From Lacihabitans soyangensis (lineage in GTDB: Bacteria > Bacteroidota > Bacteroidia > Cytophagales > Spirosomataceae), in the NCBI RefSeq assembly GCF_024343775.1, contig NZ_RJUF01000011.1, positions 26,801 to 90,800 on the forward strand: 64,000 bases of DNA, in the 5' to 3' direction. Positions 46,297 to 55,216 of this stretch are shown here, one piece after another. The translations under genes were made by a program, and so were the position numbers. Numbering within the stretch: the first letter of the stretch is position 1; every line of letters starts with the position of its first letter. The notes beneath the pieces were generated by a model, which ran no database searches, had not been told where the DNA came from, and saw nothing but the letters and a program-made list of their open reading frames with translations.

Positions 46297-47411
46297 ATCT
46301 TGTATTCTATCGAAAAACTTACTATCAGTCCTTTTGGTGTGTTGGGTAATATATCTAGTTGGCTTCCATACATTTTTTCGAGTCGGAGATTTGTATTGCT
46401 AAGACCCACCCCAGAGCCAATGAGACCTGATAAATCACTTGCTCCTACCCCAGTATCAGAAACCTTGAAACGCATTTTATTGCCCTGTTTTTTTATTTCT
46501 ATTTTTATTTCCCCTCCTTCTATCAAAGAAGAAATACCGTGCTTAACAGAGTTTTCTACCAATGGTTGGAGTATCATAGGAGGTATTTTTTCATTTAAAA
46601 GGCCTTGATCTATTTCGAAAACTGTTTGGAGTCTTTCAGCAAATCGACTTTTTTCTAAACTAAGGTATTTTTCTGTGAATTCTACTTCTTCCTTCAGCTC
46701 AACGGTTTCTTCTTTAGATGCCTTTAGCACATACCTAAACATGTCAGCCAAACTCGCTATCATTTCCCGTGTTTGCTCCATATGAGGTGGCAACGAAGCA
46801 TTAATGGTGTTGAAGGTATTGTAGAGAAAATGGGGATTCAATTGAGCTTTAATGGCACTCAATTCGCTTTTTAAGGCAGCTTCCTTCAAGTCTGCCTCGG
46901 TGGCCTTTCTATTTTCTACCTCCACATGGTAGGCGTATGCATGAAAAAAACCGAATTGAATAATGTAAATAAGTGCAGGTATATAAATATCCCAAACTTG
47001 GCTAGAACCACGCAGATGGCCGCGACCTAAGGCCTCCATAGTAGAGTAAAATATTTTCTGCCAAAGAAATACAAAAATAACAAGCATAAAAAGGTGAAGC
47101 AAAAGCTTAAAGTAGATATTCCAATTATTAACGATTTTAAAAAATAGAAACCAGATTGGAATAGTTAAGATAAGTTTGATAAAATAGTCAAAAAATTGGC
47201 TGACCAAGTAATTCTTCAACAGCTGTTCAAAAGTGAATTTGACATAGGCCAACTCATTGAATGTAAGGGTTATACAATACGTAAGGTAAAGAAATAAATA
47301 TAAGCCCAAAAAAGCCGAAAGCTCACCCAATTTTATTCCCCAAACCAATTTTTTGTTCCAATTAACTAGCATGCAGTTTTGATTATTTCTCAAATTAGCA
47401 AAAATCTTCAT
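46293..47411 (-). CDS. LytS-type sensor histidine kinase
   Basis: From the ATG at 47411 the protein has 372 residues. ATG 47372 and a TTG at 47441 are other possible starts. Four hydrophobic segments (about 30-50, 75-92, 100-118 and 142-160) form a membrane sensor domain without a clear extracytoplasmic part. A coiled linker leads to the His_kinase box LNPHFLYNTFNTINA, with the phosphorylated His at about 194, then the ATPase domain with LVENSVKHG and DTGVGASDLSGLIGSGVGL. It pairs with the LytTR regulator gene, overlapping it by four bases. The upstream leader includes an inverted repeat and repeated cgtcg motifs that could be the regulator's own site. Confidence 0.9.
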   Translation of the reverse strand: MKIFANLRNNQNCMLVNWNKKLVWGIKLGELSAFLGLYLFLYLTYCITLTFNELAYVKFTFEQLLKNYLVSQFFDYFIKLILTIPIWFLFFKIVNNWNIYFKLLLHLFMLVIFVFLWQKIFYSTMEALGRGHLRGSSQVWDIYIPALIYIIQFGFFHAYAYHVEVENRKATEADLKEAALKSELSAIKAQLNPHFLYNTFNTINASLPPHMEQTREMIASLADMFRYVLKASKEETVELKEEVEFTEKYLSLEKSRFAERLQTVFEIDQGLLNEKIPPMILQPLVENSVKHGISSLIEGGEIKIEIKKQGNKMRFKVSDTGVGASDLSGLIGSGVGLSNTNLRLEKMYGSQLDILPNTPKGLIVSFSIEYKI

Positions 47412-47447
47412 TTCGAAATCCAAAAAATCTACCAAATGCAAAATAAG

Positions 47448-47500
47448 CCGACGAATTGAATTTTTGATTTCGTCGGAGTATACGTCGATTGGTCGATTTC
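47448..47500. promoter_or_regulatory. Repeat cluster in the LytS/receptor divergent promoter
   Basis: An inverted repeat ccgacgaa (47448-47455) / ttcgtcgg (47469-47476) is followed by repeated cgtcg at 47471 and 47483, a gtatac palindrome at 47478-47483, and tcgatt twice at 47485 and 47493. A weak -7 box TAAGATTG lies at 47516-47523 for the receptor gene. The set is well placed as a LytTR regulator site, which is inference. Confidence 0.4.
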
Positions 47501-47553
47501 CCCTTTGATGATACCTAAGATTGGAACAACTTGCAGCACAAAATCAATAAAAA

Positions 47554-49959
47554 ATGAACGCATTTAAAATCGCCTTTTTAAGTTTTTTCTCTGTTTCAAG
47601 CCTACTTGGGCAGAATTTACAAATAAGCGGAACCATTAAGAATCAAAAGAACGAAGGCATATCTTTTGCGACAGTCTTGGTTCTCAACGCCATTGATTCA
47701 AGTCTGGTAAAAGCTGAAACTGCAACTGAGAATGGGGGCTTTGTGATGAAAAATCTATTTGGTGGGAAATACATCTTATCGGTGTCCTCAGTAGGTTACA
47801 AAAAATACTTCTCTCCAATGTTTCAACTCGAAAACACCAACCTCCAACTTGCAGATATTATCCTTTCGGAAGAAAATACACTAAAAGAACTTACAGTCAG
47901 TGCTACAAAACCATTAGTTGAGGTCAAGGCGGATAGGACAGTTTTCAACGTTCAGGGCTCTTTGGTTTCCACTGGACTTTCCGCTTTTGAAGTATTGAGA
48001 AAGTCACCAGGGGTGAGCTTTGATAATAACGAAAATATAGTTTTACAAGGAAAAACTGGGGTAAGGATTTTCATAGATGGAAAACCGTCCATACTTCAAG
48101 GCCAAGATTTGAACGAATTTTTGAAATCTCTACAGGCCTCTGATATTGAAGCCATTGAACTCATCACCCAACCATCTTCAAAATATGATGCAGCCGGCAA
48201 TGCGGGCATTATCAATATTAAACTAAAAAAAGATAAACGATACGGTACAAATGGCAGTTTCTCAACGGGTTTTGCCTATGGCAAATTCGCCAAGAACAAT
48301 AATTCCTTGACTTTTAACAATAGAGGGAAAAAAGTAAATCTCTTTGGCACCTATAGCAATCGCCTTGGAAAGACTTGGTCTTTTTTGGATTTTTATAGAG
48401 AACAGGTCAATACCATTTTTGACCAAAAATCGGTTTTTGTAAGAGATGGTTTAGGTCAAAACGTAAAAGCAGGTCTCGATTATTTCATTGATTCCAAAAG
48501 TACGTTTGGGGTTATAATCAATGGCAATTTTAATGATAATACCAACAAAAACAACAGCAGAACCCCTATTTCGCCAATAAATACTGGAATCGTAGAGCAG
48601 GTATTAATTGCAGACAACGAATCATTTACAAATAGTGATAATATATATTTGAACTCCAACTATAAATATTCCGACACGAAGGGTAGAGTTTTTAATGTTG
48701 ATTTTGATTTGGGTAAATATGTCAGTGATAGAAGCAGTTTCCAACCCAACTATTACAAAAATGGTGATGAAACCCAGATACTTTTCCAAAATATTTACAG
48801 AATGAATACGCCAACGGATATCAATTTATTATCCTCTCAAATGGATTATGAGCAAAATCTTTGGAAAGGGAAGTTTTCGGTTGGTGTGAAATTTTCAAAA
48901 GTTACAACCGACAATACTTTTGATTTTTATGACGTGATAGATGGTACTGACGTTTTGAACCAAACCAGAAGCAATAATTTTGTCTATGATGAGCAAATAA
49001 GGGCCGCCTTTATGAATTTCAGTAAAAATGTAAAGAAAGTTGACTTTCAAATAGGCCTACGAGCCGAGCAAACTATTTCGGACGGCAATCTGAATAGTTT
49101 ACAAAACAATAGCGACAACCGAGTAAAAAGAAACTATACCGATTTGTTTCCAAGTGGTGGTTTGACCTATAACAGAAACCAAAACAATGTTTACGCCCTT
49201 ACCTACAGTAGCCGAATAGAAAGACCCACTTATCAATCCCTAAATCCATTTGAGTGGCAGGTTGACGAACTTACTTTTCAGAAAGGAAACGCATTTTTAC
49301 AGCCACAATACACCACAAATATAAAGATCTCACATACTTACAAATACACCTTAACTACTTCGTTAAGTTATAGTTACGTCAAGGATTTCTTTGCACAAAT
49401 TACCGATACGCTGAATTATGACCGCAACTTTTTGATGGAAAGAAACATTGCAGACCAGCGAGTGATTGATTTCGGGGTGAGCTATCCTTATAATGTCAAG
49501 AAATGGTGGAGTGTTTATGTTAATGTCGATATCTATCACACCGACTTCAGATCTGACGAAGTCAAATTTCATAATATTAAAGCCAATGTCCTTAGCTTTT
49601 ATGGACAAAATAGTTTCAAATTACCGAAAAAATGGAATTTTGAAGTTTCAGGCTGGTTTGGGTCACCTGGAATTTGGGGTGGCACTTACAAAACCAAGAG
49701 CTTAGGCTCCATAGATGTGGCTTTGCAAAAGACTTTTCTTAAAGATAAATTATCTATGAGATTAGCGGCCAGCGACTTGTTGTTTACTTCACCATGGCGT
49801 GGAACTACAACTTTTGGTGGCCTGAAAATCACAGGGTCTGGTGGTTGGGAAAGTAGACAGTTTAGGGCTAATTTGAGTTACAATTTTGGCAACAATCAAG
49901 TAAAATCAGCTAGACAAAGAAAGACCAGTTTAGACGATGCCAAGGATAGAATCAATTGA
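47554..49959 (+). CDS. TonB-dependent outer-membrane receptor family protein
   Basis: The 801-residue protein has a signal peptide (1-19, ending SLLGQ). A carboxypeptidase-regulatory-like domain follows (about 20-100, ISGTIKNQKNEGISFATVLV), then a plug domain (about 110-220, LRKSPGVSFDNNENIVLQGK, and GIINIKLKK), then an outer-membrane beta-barrel (OMP_b-brl_3 type, about 370-790). No TonB box is identified with confidence. It lacks a SusD partner, so it is not a classic SusC; this subgroup often imports siderophores or peptides, or acts as a plain barrel. Divergent from the LytS/LytTR genes, which may control it. Substrate unknown. Confidence 0.88.
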   Translation: MNAFKIAFLSFFSVSSLLGQNLQISGTIKNQKNEGISFATVLVLNAIDSSLVKAETATENGGFVMKNLFGGKYILSVSSVGYKKYFSPMFQLENTNLQLADIILSEENTLKELTVSATKPLVEVKADRTVFNVQGSLVSTGLSAFEVLRKSPGVSFDNNENIVLQGKTGVRIFIDGKPSILQGQDLNEFLKSLQASDIEAIELITQPSSKYDAAGNAGIINIKLKKDKRYGTNGSFSTGFAYGKFAKNNNSLTFNNRGKKVNLFGTYSNRLGKTWSFLDFYREQVNTIFDQKSVFVRDGLGQNVKAGLDYFIDSKSTFGVIINGNFNDNTNKNNSRTPISPINTGIVEQVLIADNESFTNSDNIYLNSNYKYSDTKGRVFNVDFDLGKYVSDRSSFQPNYYKNGDETQILFQNIYRMNTPTDINLLSSQMDYEQNLWKGKFSVGVKFSKVTTDNTFDFYDVIDGTDVLNQTRSNNFVYDEQIRAAFMNFSKNVKKVDFQIGLRAEQTISDGNLNSLQNNSDNRVKRNYTDLFPSGGLTYNRNQNNVYALTYSSRIERPTYQSLNPFEWQVDELTFQKGNAFLQPQYTTNIKISHTYKYTLTTSLSYSYVKDFFAQITDTLNYDRNFLMERNIADQRVIDFGVSYPYNVKKWWSVYVNVDIYHTDFRSDEVKFHNIKANVLSFYGQNSFKLPKKWNFEVSGWFGSPGIWGGTYKTKSLGSIDVALQKTFLKDKLSMRLAASDLLFTSPWRGTTTFGGLKITGSGGWESRQFRANLSYNFGNNQVKSARQRKTSLDDAKDRIN

Positions 49960-50038
49960 TAATCAATATTAAATTTTACAAAAAAGGCAATATTGTTGAC
50001 TTTTGAATGTTTCTCATAAAATATAAATTCATTTTTTT

Positions 50039-50275
50039 ATGAGAAACCTATTCCTATTTTGCCTCCTTGCGTTAGTTTGGAGCAATATTTCCGCTCAAAA
50101 AATTAACTACTCCTCCGACAAAAAATACCAAAAAATAAGATTAGGGGTAAAGTATCCTACGGTGACCAAAAAATATGAGAATAAAGAATCCGAGAATGTT
50201 GCGATTGTTCAAACACCGATGATTTCCAACAAGAAACGGGTTTACGGTACAGTAATCGTAAAAAGTAAAATTTAA
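50039..50275 (+). CDS. Small exported protein, hypothetical
   Basis: The 78-residue protein has a signal peptide (MRNLFLFCLLALVWSNISAQ) and a basic mature part of about 58 residues rich in Lys and Tyr. The family is not recognised. It follows the receptor gene by 79 bases and ends one base before the convergent membrane protein gene. Its good signal sequence and clean boundaries support a real gene. Confidence 0.6.
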   Translation: MRNLFLFCLLALVWSNISAQKINYSSDKKYQKIRLGVKYPTVTKKYENKESENVAIVQTPMISNKKRVYGTVIVKSKI

Positions 50276-50276
50276 T

Positions 50277-50627
50277 TCATTTCTGAGGCTCATTTTCCAA
50301 ATACTCCTTTTCAGATCGCCTAATTTGGTACCAGTCGTAGGCTGTTTTTACAATTAGAAATGACCACAAGGCTATTGTGATTTTTGGCTTAAATGCGTGG
50401 TTAGGAGGGGCTATGAGATAGGTAGTAGTTAGGAGTAGAATTCCAATTGCAAGACTTTTAACAGATGATTTTACACTTTCTTTCCTAAAAGCTCTATAAC
50501 TTTCAGTAGCTATTTCCAAGGCATCTTCGGGATAATACCTATCAAACAAATCCTCTCGGATTTCTCTATAGGTTTCTCCATTTTTGAGTCTTTTGCTGCA
50601 AAGCCTTACTATTTTTTCATGGTCCAT
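50277..50627 (-). CDS. Small membrane protein, hypothetical
   Basis: The 116-residue protein has a cytoplasmic, charged N-terminal half (KRLKNGETYREIREDLFDRY) and two hydrophobic segments at about 58-72 and 84-98, with a charged tail. No family is recognised. It is the last of three close minus-strand genes, the other two being paralogous lipoproteins, and may belong to the same transcript. Confidence 0.65.
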   Translation of the reverse strand: MDHEKIVRLCSKRLKNGETYREIREDLFDRYYPEDALEIATESYRAFRKESVKSSVKSLAIGILLLTTTYLIAPPNHAFKPKITIALWSFLIVKTAYDWYQIRRSEKEYLENEPQK

Positions 50628-50654
50628 AATTTCTAGGAATTAATAGTTTAGAAA

Positions 50655-50999
50655 TTACAAACCTGGAAATTCAACCAAAAACTTACTAAACTGACTTTCA
50701 GAAAGTACGGCTTTCAATTCGTTATGGAATTTCTCTTTGGTGCTTGAAAGTTTATCTGTTTCGTTATTCTCTCTTAGTCGCTTGATGACCTTGTTGTTGA
50801 CTACGTTAATCATCAATATTTTATCTTCTTGAGCCGCATCCAAAAGCAGTTTGTCTTTCATTTTGGTGGTCAGATTTCTTGCCTCTGCTTCAGGGCTATT
50901 TTCTGAAAGTTTGGGCGTGCTACTGGTGGTCGGTGTAGTGCCCGGTGCACAGCCAAACATCGTGATGATCAGAACTATTAATAAACTTAAATTTTTCAT
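50655..50999 (-). CDS. Small lipoprotein, tandem paralogue A
   Basis: The 114-residue protein has a lipoprotein signal ending MFGC (Cys17). The mature part is a low-complexity Thr/Ser linker, then a helical region: AEARNLTTKMKDKLLLDAAQ, MINVVNNKVIKRLRENNETD and ESQFSKFLVEF. It aligns along its whole length with the next gene upstream. The pattern of a Leu-x-x-Ala-Gln-Glu helix and a Val-Leu-x-x-x-Gln-phenylalanine-leucine end resembles Spy/CpxP-like helical chaperones or the small DUF families found in Bacteroidota; the match is too weak to name. Likely outer-membrane or periplasmic. Confidence 0.75.
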   Translation of the reverse strand: MKNLSLLIVLIITMFGCAPGTTPTTSSTPKLSENSPEAEARNLTTKMKDKLLLDAAQEDKILMINVVNNKVIKRLRENNETDKLSSTKEKFHNELKAVLSESQFSKFLVEFPGL

Positions 51000-51033
51000 G
51001 AGACTTTGTTTTTTATAAAATTACCGAAATAAA

Positions 51034-51378
51034 TCAGATATTTCCGAATTCCGTCAGAAACTTGGTGTACTGGTCTGCATTCAACACTTCTTTCATCTCA
51101 GATTTGTATTTCGCCTGAGCTTTCGAAATCTGATCGGTTTGATTACTTTCTCGTAGTTTTTTCAACAAACTTAAATTCACCACATTGATAACCAGCACTT
51201 TCTCTTCCTGTGAGGCATTCAAGGCCAAAGAATTTTTCATAAGTGTAGTTAGTCGTCTTGCCTCCATTTCGGAGCTTGAAGTTCCTTGGCTCGCCGTTCC
51301 GGTGCTTGTGGGAGGGGCAATACAAGAGTTTAAGCCAAATGTTATTAGAATAGCAATTATTAATCCTTTCATTTTCAC
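51034..51378 (-). CDS. Small lipoprotein, tandem paralogue B
   Basis: The 114-residue protein has a lipoprotein signal ending LNSC (Cys19) and shares the same helical body as its neighbour: EARRLTTLMKNSLALNASQE, INVVNLSLLKKLRESNQTD and DQYTKFLTEF. The two genes lie 34 bases apart on the same strand, so they arose by tandem duplication. The function is not known. A metzincin-like protease gene lies 40 bases upstream on the same strand, possibly in the same transcript. Confidence 0.75.
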   Translation of the reverse strand: MKMKGLIIAILITFGLNSCIAPPTSTGTASQGTSSSEMEARRLTTLMKNSLALNASQEEKVLVINVVNLSLLKKLRESNQTDQISKAQAKYKSEMKEVLNADQYTKFLTEFGNI

Positions 51379-51418
51379 TAATTTTTATGGTTTGACTCAA
51401 ATTTGGTCAGATGGTTTG

Positions 51419-52111
51419 TTATTCAAACGTTAAATCTTTGTTCAAAGCCACAGGCCTGCCGATTTCATCAAAAAGCTGATTGGTAAGTTTTCCAATCTTC
51501 AAAATCCCTAGGTTTTCTGGATTCAGACCCCTTAAGACCAGTAATACTTCACTACTGCGTACTCTTCTGAAAATAGGCCGCATGGTTCCGCCAAAAGCAC
51601 CTGCCTCCGCTAAAGGATTCCATTGAAAATCAGCATCTACTATGGTTCCTCGGGGTGCCATTATGGGAGGATTTCCTGAAAATCTGTAGTCCAGTTGCTC
51701 CGGATGAGGAAGGCCCAAAGCATGGCCAAACTCATGTGCAGCCGTGGTGCTTTCGCCCAATTGGTCGGTTATGAGCCAATGTCCCGAGTTTTCGCCCAGT
51801 CCAAAACCCATCATAGAACGTTCTGCTATGTTCTTGTCCTCTATTCTGATAAAATTTACCGCATATTCGGTGTTATTCAAGACCTTTGACAAAACCTCCG
51901 AATTACCCAAACAAGTATATTTTATATCAAAAACAATATCAAAAAGCGTCGAGCCAAGCTGAAGTTTTGCATTTGGCTCATTCCACATTTGATTAATCTC
52001 CAAAACAATCTTTTGAGCCAAATCTTCCGTAGCATATTTTCCATAAAAAACCAATTCGGCCTCTATGCTTATTTGTGAAGTTTCAGGATTTATTATCGCT
52101 ACGGCTGACAT
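51419..52111 (-). CDS. Metzincin-like zinc metalloprotease
   Basis: The 230-residue protein has a full metzincin zinc motif AAHEFGHALGLPHP with His126, Glu127, His130 and His136, and a Met-turn PPIMAPRG with Met151. This is the matrixin/astacin-type fold. Before the motif is a beta-rich N-terminal region; after it, about 80 residues with no clear domain. There is no signal peptide, which is unusual for a matrixin-like enzyme, so it may act in the cytoplasm, be exported by another route, or have an upstream start not seen here. It starts two bases after the rsmG stop codon, so the two are co-transcribed, and the lipoprotein pair follows. Confidence 0.75.
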   Translation of the reverse strand: MSAVAIINPETSQISIEAELVFYGKYATEDLAQKIVLEINQMWNEPNAKLQLGSTLFDIVFDIKYTCLGNSEVLSKVLNNTEYAVNFIRIEDKNIAERSMMGFGLGENSGHWLITDQLGESTTAAHEFGHALGLPHPEQLDYRFSGNPPIMAPRGTIVDADFQWNPLAEAGAFGGTMRPIFRRVRSSEVLLVLRGLNPENLGILKIGKLTNQLFDEIGRPVALNKDLTFE

Positions 52112-52113
52112 AA

Positions 52114-52743
52114 TCAGAAAGGTATATAAACCACTTTTTTGGTTTCGAAAAATTCTTCCTCATAGAAACTTGGCAAATCGTACATGGTGTATTTTCGCTT
52201 TGCCTCGGCCAATTCCTCAGCCAAATCTCCGCCTTTGAGGTATAAAATACCATTGTCAAGCGGATTGAAGTGATTCTTGTTGAATTTATGTTTGATCCAG
52301 TCTACAAACGGAGCCATCCTTGTAACGGCTCGACTTACCACAAAATCATAGGTTCCATGAATGTTTTCAGCTCTCTGGTGTTCAGCCTTCACGTTTTTTA
52401 GGCCTAAAGCACTTGCAACTTCGTTTACGACTTTAATCTTTTTACCGATAGAATCCACCAAATGGAAGTTGCAGTTTGGAAACATTATAGCCAACGGAAT
52501 ACCTGGAAATCCGCCTCCCGTACCTACATCCAAAATATCGGTATCATCCACAAAACTGCATACTTTGGCAATGCCTAAAGAGTGCAAAACGTGTTTTTCG
52601 TAAAGATGTTCCATGTCTTTCCTTGAAATGACGTTAATCTGGCCATTCCAAAGCTCATAAAGTTCACCCAATCTTCCAAATTGCTCCTTTTGAACGTCTG
52701 TGAGATTAGGGAAATATTTTAAAATGATATCTATGCTATCCAA
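52114..52743 (-). CDS. rsmG: 16S rRNA (guanine527-N7)-methyltransferase RsmG
   Basis: The 209-residue protein has the RsmG (GidB) methyltransferase fold: the SAM motif DILDVGTGGGFPGIPLAI near 69, VDSIGKKIKVVNEVASALGL near 95, and FVVSRAVTRMAPFVDW near 131. It methylates G527 of 16S rRNA near the decoding site; loss in other bacteria gives streptomycin resistance. It is the first gene of the minus-strand run that continues into the metalloprotease. Its length is typical. Placed without gidA, as is common in this phylum. Confidence 0.96.
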   Translation of the reverse strand: MDSIDIILKYFPNLTDVQKEQFGRLGELYELWNGQINVISRKDMEHLYEKHVLHSLGIAKVCSFVDDTDILDVGTGGGFPGIPLAIMFPNCNFHLVDSIGKKIKVVNEVASALGLKNVKAEHQRAENIHGTYDFVVSRAVTRMAPFVDWIKHKFNKNHFNPLDNGILYLKGGDLAEELAEAKRKYTMYDLPSFYEEEFFETKKVVYIPF

Positions 52744-52833
52744 AAGTGTATTTTTTTTACAAAGGTAAATTTTAAAGACAATGAAAAAAAAGTTACTAGG
52801 AGAAACTAAAATGCTTTTTTACTACTTTTTTTC

Positions 52834-52861
52834 TTGAACCAAATACTAATCGTTAAATTTG
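52834..52861 (+). promoter_or_regulatory. Promoter of the toxin-antitoxin operon
   Basis: TTG at 52834-52836, 17 bases, then TAAATTTG at 52854-52861, an exact TAnnTTTG box. Initiation would lie within a few bases of the ATG at 52876, so the leader is very short. Confidence 0.55.
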
Positions 52862-52875
52862 TAAAAAAAAATACA

Positions 52876-53091
52876 ATGTTAGCTACAGTAAAAGGCATAT
52901 ATGAAAATGGTAGAATAACACTTGAAGAGACCCCGCCGTCTCTAGAAAGGAGCGAAGTTTTGGTCACTTTTACCAAGGTTAGGGCATCCTCTCAAAAAAA
53001 GAAGAGGGAATTTGGAATAGGAAAGGGAATTGTAAAAAACATGAGTGCTGATTTTGACGAGCCTTTAGATGACCTCAAAGAATATATGTGA
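52876..53091 (+). CDS. Antitoxin of a VapBC-type pair
   Basis: From the ATG at 52876 the protein has 71 residues: MLATVKGIYENGRITLEETP opens a short beta-rich N-terminus (KGIYENGRI resembles DUF104/DUF2281 antitoxins), and the acidic C-terminal part DEPLDDLKEYM would bind the toxin. The frame extends upstream to 52834 but the promoter overlaps that part. Its stop codon overlaps the toxin start (TGATG), the usual coupling in toxin-antitoxin operons. Confidence 0.75.
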   Translation: MLATVKGIYENGRITLEETPPSLERSEVLVTFTKVRASSQKKKREFGIGKGIVKNMSADFDEPLDDLKEYM

Positions 53092-53486
53092 TGAAAATCC
53101 TTTTAGACACTCACACAATCATTTGGTTCATTGATGGCAACCTCTCACTCTCAAAGAAATGTCGTGAGTTAATTGTAGATATGGATAATGAAATTTACGT
53201 TTCTTGTATTTCATTGTTTGAAATGGCCATTAAGATAAAACTAAACAAATTAGAATTGAATTCAAGTTTGGATGCATTCATAGAAAAGGTCATTTCAGAG
53301 GACATAAATATTTTGCCACTATCTAATTCGCACATCATTTTTTACAGCCAAATCCCATTTTTTGATAACCATCGAGACCCATTTGATAGAATGCTAATTG
53401 CCACCTCGGCTGTTGAAAACATGCCAATTATCTCTTTTGATAAGCAATTTTCAAATTACAATGACATAATAAATGTCATTTATTAA
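53091..53486 (+). CDS. vapC: PIN-domain toxin, VapC family
   Basis: From the ATG at 53091 the protein has 131 residues; a GTG at 53088 is the other possible start. PIN residues are present: LLDTHTIIWF with the first Asp, SLFEMAIKIKLNKL with Glu, FFDNHRDPFDRMLIATS and IISFDKQFS with the last Asp. This is the subgroup with the HRDPFDR motif. VapC toxins are endoribonucleases that cut tRNA or rRNA when the antitoxin is lost. All four acidic positions look intact, so the toxin should be active. Confidence 0.9.
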   Translation: MKILLDTHTIIWFIDGNLSLSKKCRELIVDMDNEIYVSCISLFEMAIKIKLNKLELNSSLDAFIEKVISEDINILPLSNSHIIFYSQIPFFDNHRDPFDRMLIATSAVENMPIISFDKQFSNYNDIINVIY

Positions 53487-53515
53487 AAAATATTTTAAAT
53501 TTTGATTTTCAATAA

Positions 53516-54544
53516 ATGTCAGTAACAATAAGCCCAATTTCCGACAGTCTCACTCAATTTTTTGCACAAAAAAACTACTCCAAAGTGATGGTTTTGGTGG
53601 ATAATCATACAAAAAAACATTGTTATCTACTTTTAAAAGGTTTCCTTCCGAGCCATAAGGTCATAACTATCAAGGCTGGTGAGCACTATAAAAACTTAGA
53701 GACCTGCCAGCAAATATGGGAAGAAATGACCAAAAATAAGCTAGATAGACATGCCTTGCTTATTAATCTTGGTGGTGGTGTAATTGGCGATATGGGCGGT
53801 TTTTGTGCGGCTACATACAAACGAGGGATAGATTTCATACAGATACCTACTACCCTACTCTCGCAAGTGGATGCTAGCGTTGGAGGCAAATTAGGGATCG
53901 ACTTTCAAGGTTTTAAAAACCACATTGGCGTATTTACTCTTCCCAAGACTGTTCTGATAGACGATGTTTTCTTGAAAACACTTCCGCAGAACGAAATCCG
54001 ATCTGGATTTGCAGAAATTATAAAACACTGCTTAATCAGAGATAAGAGCAAGTGGAACGAAATAAAAACCGTTGACCTCGAAAATCAGAATTTGGCTGAT
54101 TTGATTCAACATTCCGTTAAAATAAAGCAACAGGTTGTTGAGGAAGACCCAACTGAAAAAGGTCTCCGAAAAATATTGAACTTTGGACATACACTTGGGC
54201 ATGCCATTGAAACATTCTATCTCGACAAAGGCAAAGACAGACTACTCCATGGAGAGGCCATAGCAGCGGGTATGATAGCCGAGGCATATATTTCTTTCAC
54301 CAAAAAACTCATAGATGAATCCACTTTGCTGCAGATTGAAGAGTTTATTTTTGCAGTTTATGGTATCGTTAAAATCAGAAAAGAAGACATGGAGGACATA
54401 GTAAAATTAACGCTGCAGGATAAGAAGAATATTGGTAATGTCGTAAAAGCCTCCCTACTCGATGGCATTGGTTCTTGTCAATATGATGTGGCCATTAATA
54501 AATCAGAAATGATTAAAGCATTGAACTATTATTCGGGCTATTAA
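53516..54544 (+). CDS. aroB: 3-dehydroquinate synthase
   Basis: The 342-residue protein catalyses the second step of the shikimate pathway, converting DAHP to 3-dehydroquinate with NAD+ and zinc. The NAD-binding and active-site motif GGGVIGDMGGFCAATYKRG is near 85, and IPTTLLSQVDASVGGKLGID near 110; metal ligands lie in EIIKHCLIRD and in FGHTLGHAIETF near 225. Length is a little under the usual 350-360. It is a lone housekeeping gene between a toxin-antitoxin pair and the DUF4136 genes. Confidence 0.96.
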   Translation: MSVTISPISDSLTQFFAQKNYSKVMVLVDNHTKKHCYLLLKGFLPSHKVITIKAGEHYKNLETCQQIWEEMTKNKLDRHALLINLGGGVIGDMGGFCAATYKRGIDFIQIPTTLLSQVDASVGGKLGIDFQGFKNHIGVFTLPKTVLIDDVFLKTLPQNEIRSGFAEIIKHCLIRDKSKWNEIKTVDLENQNLADLIQHSVKIKQQVVEEDPTEKGLRKILNFGHTLGHAIETFYLDKGKDRLLHGEAIAAGMIAEAYISFTKKLIDESTLLQIEEFIFAVYGIVKIRKEDMEDIVKLTLQDKKNIGNVVKASLLDGIGSCQYDVAINKSEMIKALNYYSGY

Positions 54545-54659
54545 AAACCTTTTTAGGCTTTGACTTGCATTTTGGAATTCTTTTTGCAAAATTTGTTTAA
54601 ACAAGCAACTGATTTTGTTGGTTTTACGTATGTATTGGAATTCTAAACTTATTACCCGA

Positions 54660-55214
54660 ATGAAAAAAATCTTTATTCTGACTTTTTTTGTGTTTGTAGG
54701 TCTTACTAGTTGCAATTCTTTAAAGCTGATGGTTGACAATGACTACAGTTACGACACCGACTTTACTACATACACCAGTTACAATTTCCTTAATTGTGAA
54801 ATCGACACCTCGGATATTTGTTCAGAAATTCAGGACGCCATCCGCCGTCAAATGAAAGCCCGTGGTTACAAAATGACAGACGAAAAACCTGGTCTTTTGG
54901 TGAGCTACAGCATTATCAAAGACCGTGTTGGTTACAAAGGCTATTTTCAACCCTCCATGGAGCGTTGGGTAAACCGTTATGAAAACGACGAAACCTACAA
55001 AGTACAAACCTACAACTTCGGTGGCGGAATGATATTGGTGTCTTTACTCGATGCTGAAAGTAGCCGTTTGATTTGGAGAGGTTATGCTTCTGGGGTTTTC
55101 AATAAACAAGTCAATAAGCCAGTAAACTACTATCGCTCTGTGGTTAGAAGTATTTTTGACCAATACCCACTTTTTGCCGCAGGAGAAAAACCACGGAAGA
55201 TTACTGAAATGTAA
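54660..55214 (+). CDS. DUF4136 lipoprotein, tandem paralogue A
   Basis: From the ATG at 54660 the protein has 184 residues with a lipoprotein signal MKKIFILTFFVFVGLTSC. The mature part fits DUF4136: DTDFTTYTSYNFLNCE near 40, DAIRRQMKARGYKMTDEKPG near 75 and SRLIWRGYASGVF near 145. The family is periplasmic or outer-membrane, with no known function. It is followed by a paralogue after two bases, so the two form an operon that arose by duplication. Confidence 0.88.
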   Translation: MKKIFILTFFVFVGLTSCNSLKLMVDNDYSYDTDFTTYTSYNFLNCEIDTSDICSEIQDAIRRQMKARGYKMTDEKPGLLVSYSIIKDRVGYKGYFQPSMERWVNRYENDETYKVQTYNFGGGMILVSLLDAESSRLIWRGYASGVFNKQVNKPVNYYRSVVRSIFDQYPLFAAGEKPRKITEM

Positions 55215-55216
55215 TC

